A stretch of 16,722 nucleotides of DNA, from positions 1-16,722 of the forward strand of contig JAGCGE010000220.1 in assembly GCA_017649745.1 (NCBI GenBank). The letters are read 5' to 3'. The stretch's first letter is position 1. Every line of letters begins with the position of its first letter. The position numbers and the translations under genes are program-made. The notes beneath the pieces were generated by a model, which saw nothing but the letters and a program-made list of their open reading frames with translations, was not told where the DNA came from and ran no database searches. Source of the DNA: Clostridiales bacterium. GTDB lineage: Bacteria; Bacillota_A; Clostridia; Saccharofermentanales; Saccharofermentanaceae. Of the stretch, positions 14,273 to 16,722 are shown in pieces.

Positions 14273-15781
14273 TTAAAATATCTCTTCCTTACTAAACTCC
14301 ACATTTATCATTTCAAATTCACCTTCAGAATTATAATCGATCTCGCCGACTAAATAACCGATCTTATCAGTCCAATGATCATCTGTTATCGGAAACACGT
14401 CGAATTGAAATAACATCTTGTCGTCTTCATAACCATAATCTATGACTGTTCCGAATTTGCTTTTTTCAGGGAGAGCCTCTTCGATCTGCGGGTATAGATC
14501 TGGATTGAATTGTTTTATATCAACACCTCTCTCAGTTATATCAATGAGATATAATTCTTCACGATGGATCCCTGACCCTCTTTCTTTCAACTTCTCATAT
14601 ACATATTCATTTTGTCCGTCTCCGTCGAAATCATAACTACCTATAAAACCGCCTTCTCCAAACAAACCGTTCCAATCGAAATCAATACGATATATCTGAT
14701 CATCTTTTATAACGAGCAGATATTCTGTTTTTTGAAGTGAGTAAAAAGACACATTATCCTCAGGGAAACTTTTCATTTCGAGAAAAACTCCTACTGCATC
14801 ACGCGTATAATCATCATACAGATTACAGGAAGAAGTCTTATCAAGATCATCTACTGTGACAGTATTATATGCAATTTCATACACTTTTTGGCATCTGTCA
14901 TGGTATGGAGTCAATCCCTTCAATTCCGGATATAACAAATTGTCCTTTTCAGTGCAATATACAGGTCTCCAATAGTCAAACTCATTATAATCACTATATG
15001 GATTATCCACACTTGCTATCATTAAGTAGGATATCTCATCTCCATCAGCAAAGCAGTATTTGACTAATGCTGTATTATACAGATCTTTATTTTCCTCTAC
15101 TTCGTTTAGAAAGATCAAGGTACCATTGCCACCTTTCAGATGATAAAGAGTTTCTAAAGCAGTTACCGGATCTCTGAGTTTGTCTAACTGATCATCAGTC
15201 CAGACACGTTCAAACACTCCATACCAATCCATACCTGTTCCAAACAACTTCGAATATGGCGTATACCATGCAGAACAGGAGTAAGGGTAGTCCAATTTCA
15301 AGGCAGTCTCCAGATCCATAACCGACTCTATAATTTCATCTTTCGCCTTCCCTGCATATATGATCTTCTCACCGTCAACTGTCTTCACATAATAGTCAAG
15401 CACGGTGTAGTAGTATGTTATTTCACCATCATCAGAAACAGACATTGAATAGATCTCATAGGGATAACAGACATTCTCTTCAGATTCAACCTTATATGTA
15501 TAATCGTGAAAATGAACATAGCTGTATTCGATATTGCGCTGGTAAGCATTAACAAGGAAGAGCTCACTCGGATCGGATATCCTGCCCTCATCAACCATCT
15601 TATCCGCAAGACGATCGATCTGCGCAGATCTAAGTTCATATTCAGAACTATAACTGCACAAATCATTGTTATCAGTTTTTTCTGTCTGTTCAGTCTCAAC
15701 TATATCTTTATTGCATCCTGCAGAAGAACATATAAACAGCGCTACACAGATAATCAGCAATACTTTTCTATAAATTCTCAC
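14273..15781 (-). CDS. Predicted lipoprotein of unknown function with a calcium-type DxDxDG motif
   Basis: The product has 502 residues. It begins with GTG at 15781, chosen because GGAGGG (15790-15795) lies eight bases upstream; an ATG at 15789 is out of frame and stops at once. The signal peptide is MRIYRK plus a hydrophobic stretch and lipobox SAGC, with the lipid cysteine at 23, so it should face the outside of the cell membrane. The mature part is acidic and rich in tyrosine. Residues 384-394 read DFDGDGQNEYV, the calcium-loop pattern of FG-GAP, VCBS and dockerin-like repeats, here as a single copy. No enzyme motif is recognised. It starts four bases after the stop of the preceding lipoprotein gene, which has a similar layout, so the two form an operon and may act together. 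Confidence 0.75.
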   Translation of the reverse strand: MRIYRKVLLIICVALFICSSAGCNKDIVETEQTEKTDNNDLCSYSSEYELRSAQIDRLADKMVDEGRISDPSELFLVNAYQRNIEYSYVHFHDYTYKVESEENVCYPYEIYSMSVSDDGEITYYYTVLDYYVKTVDGEKIIYAGKAKDEIIESVMDLETALKLDYPYSCSAWYTPYSKLFGTGMDWYGVFERVWTDDQLDKLRDPVTALETLYHLKGGNGTLIFLNEVEENKDLYNTALVKYCFADGDEISYLMIASVDNPYSDYNEFDYWRPVYCTEKDNLLYPELKGLTPYHDRCQKVYEIAYNTVTVDDLDKTSSCNLYDDYTRDAVGVFLEMKSFPEDNVSFYSLQKTEYLLVIKDDQIYRIDFDWNGLFGEGGFIGSYDFDGDGQNEYVYEKLKERGSGIHREELYLIDITERGVDIKQFNPDLYPQIEEALPEKSKFGTVIDYGYEDDKMLFQFDVFPITDDHWTDKIGYLVGEIDYNSEGEFEMINVEFSKEEIF

Positions 15782-15785
15782 GATC

Positions 15786-16562
15786 TCATCCCTCCGGCAT
15801 ATCTGTAGCTAATACACTATCGCCTACCACGAAATTTCCGTCTTTCATGTATATCAATTGAACAGCGTACTCACAATAATCATCACTATCATCATAAAAC
15901 CTGAAGACAGCGACCATTCCGTCCTTTTCTCTAGAAAAACAGTTATAATGTCCCCAGTAAAAGGATTCGCCTTTCTTATAGTTCAGTTTCTCAAACGGAG
16001 CTTTAACATGTTCCAGGATCTTATCTCCGGAAAACATATGGATATTCATCTCACCGGTACTCTGAATCTCAACCATAAAGACATCTTCCACATTATTATC
16101 AGACCGATTAGCGACAAGTTCATACTCGGTGTCACCATCATCGTCAAAATCATTTACAAACAGTTCGAAAACACTATAAGACTTCCAATCTACATTCAAT
16201 TGATAAACTGAGTCAACAACACGTAAGAACAGGAAAGTCTCACCATTATCATGTATGCCGTATAATTTCGTATTGTAATCAGGAAAATCACTAAGGATCC
16301 ATAACTCACCCTGACTATCGATCCAGTAATCCTCGTTATAACCTAATATATATTCAACGCTGTTGAGTTCATCTAAAGTAACATCATATTGTGATTGCTG
16401 AATCTCAAAACCGGCTTCAGATTCACTTATCGGAGTTTCATTTTCGGATTCGACAACTGTCTTGTCAGTCTCGTCTGAAGTTCTCGACTGACAGCCAAAC
16501 AAGCCAAAAATCAGTAATATAGCCGCAACCCATATTGCAGTTTTCTTGATCTGATTATTCAT
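15786..16562 (-). CDS. Predicted lipoprotein of unknown function, companion of the 14273-15781 gene
   Basis: The product has 258 residues, with a lipoprotein signal peptide: MNNQIKK, a hydrophobic helix and lipobox LFGC, lipid cysteine at 24. A low-complexity acidic and Ser/Thr/Glu-rich linker (about 25-50) follows, typical of surface lipoproteins. Residues 137-147 contain NDFDDDGDTEY, a DxDxDG-like calcium loop also found in the downstream lipoprotein. The rest is beta-rich, with alternating hydrophobic and acidic residues, and gives no catalytic motif. Start ATG 16562 has GAGGA a few bases upstream and a promoter candidate about 45 bp further up. The stop TGA lies inside the ribosome-binding region of the next gene, so the pair is translationally linked. 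Function unknown. Confidence 0.75.
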   Translation of the reverse strand: MNNQIKKTAIWVAAILLIFGLFGCQSRTSDETDKTVVESENETPISESEAGFEIQQSQYDVTLDELNSVEYILGYNEDYWIDSQGELWILSDFPDYNTKLYGIHDNGETFLFLRVVDSVYQLNVDWKSYSVFELFVNDFDDDGDTEYELVANRSDNNVEDVFMVEIQSTGEMNIHMFSGDKILEHVKAPFEKLNYKKGESFYWGHYNCFSREKDGMVAVFRFYDDSDDYCEYAVQLIYMKDGNFVVGDSVLATDMPEG

Positions 16563-16604
16563 TTATCTTCCTCATACAATATACCTTCTATAATTGTCCC
16601 ACTA

Positions 16605-16633
16605 ATTATATGATACCGAAAATAAATAAGCAA
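16605..16633 (-). promoter_or_regulatory. Probable promoter of the lipoprotein pair
   Basis: On the - strand, -35 TTGCTT (16633-16628), a 17-bp spacer and perfect -10 TATAAT (16610-16605) are present, about 43 bp before the ATG. The -35 box starts within the T-tract of the upstream terminator. Confidence 0.6.
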
Positions 16634-16669
16634 AAAAGAAGTGCCCCAAAGAAACTTACGGAGCACTTC
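16632..16669 (-). terminator. Intrinsic terminator of a gene beyond the right edge
   Basis: In the transcript, 16669-16660 pairs with 16647-16638 over 10 bp (one G-U) around a 12-base loop, followed by six U. It has no AAUGGC-type hairpin over its 5' arm. It probably ends a - strand gene whose last codons lie in 16670-16722; all three - strand frames reach a stop there, so I cannot tell which frame is coding and do not call a gene. Confidence 0.82.
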
Positions 16670-16722
16670 AGCTTATCAATTTAAAATGTAATCATTTCTC
16701 GTTGATAGTAGAGATTCCAGGG

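Noticed and set aside
16670..16722. C-terminus of a - strand gene at the right edge
   Set aside because: A terminator just downstream suggests one, but all three frames reach a stop within the segment and none can be recognised from so few codons.
1..16722. CRISPR arrays, tRNA or rRNA genes, insertion sequences, prophage or T-box leaders
   Set aside because: I saw no repeat-spacer pattern, cloverleaf, transposase, integrase or T-box core anywhere in the window.

Overview
The window looks like a chromosomal stretch from a low- to mid-GC anaerobic Firmicute of the class Clostridia. The support is strong AGGAGG-type ribosome sites, sigma-A-like promoters, compact intrinsic terminators, a type III glutamine synthetase and several lipoproteins of Clostridia-like type. 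I cannot assign a genus from the sequence. The core of the window is an ammonium-assimilation cluster.

Layout. At the left, on the + strand, are the 3' part of glnN (type III glutamine synthetase, 5' end outside the window) and an ammonium channel fused to a C-terminal P-II signalling domain. Each is followed by an intrinsic hairpin terminator. A predicted lipoprotein gene of unknown function (3310-4779, +) comes next and converges on a toxin-antitoxin module (4792-5369, -). Its RelE/ParE-like toxin is intact, but the ribbon-helix-helix antitoxin is split by a 7-bp tandem duplication. From 5522 to 14121 the - strand carries asnB and then gltB-gltD-dapF-like, which together convert ammonia or glutamine nitrogen to glutamate and asparagine. 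Two more lipoprotein genes (14273-16562, -) lie upstream of asnB. An intrinsic terminator for a gene off the right edge closes the window.

How the parts fit. GlnN makes glutamine from ammonium brought in by the Amt-P-II protein. GltBD recycles glutamine plus 2-oxoglutarate to glutamate. AsnB uses glutamine to make asparagine. The P-II domain fused to Amt could tie import to 2-oxoglutarate and energy state.

Main regulatory observation. asnB and gltB each have a good promoter followed at once by an intrinsic terminator in the untranslated leader. In both leaders a short hairpin with the same hexaloop, AAUGGC, overlaps the 5' arm of that terminator, so the two structures exclude each other. A hexaloop with A at position 1 and G at position 4 is the recognition feature of ANTAR-type antitermination proteins. 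This suggests one trans-acting antiterminator controls both genes. Unlike the classical two-hairpin ANTAR site, only one hairpin is visible here.

Other points worth attention are a DapF-family protein in the gltBD operon with serine at both catalytic cysteine positions, and the P-II domain that lacks the uridylylation tyrosine but keeps the channel-plugging arginine.
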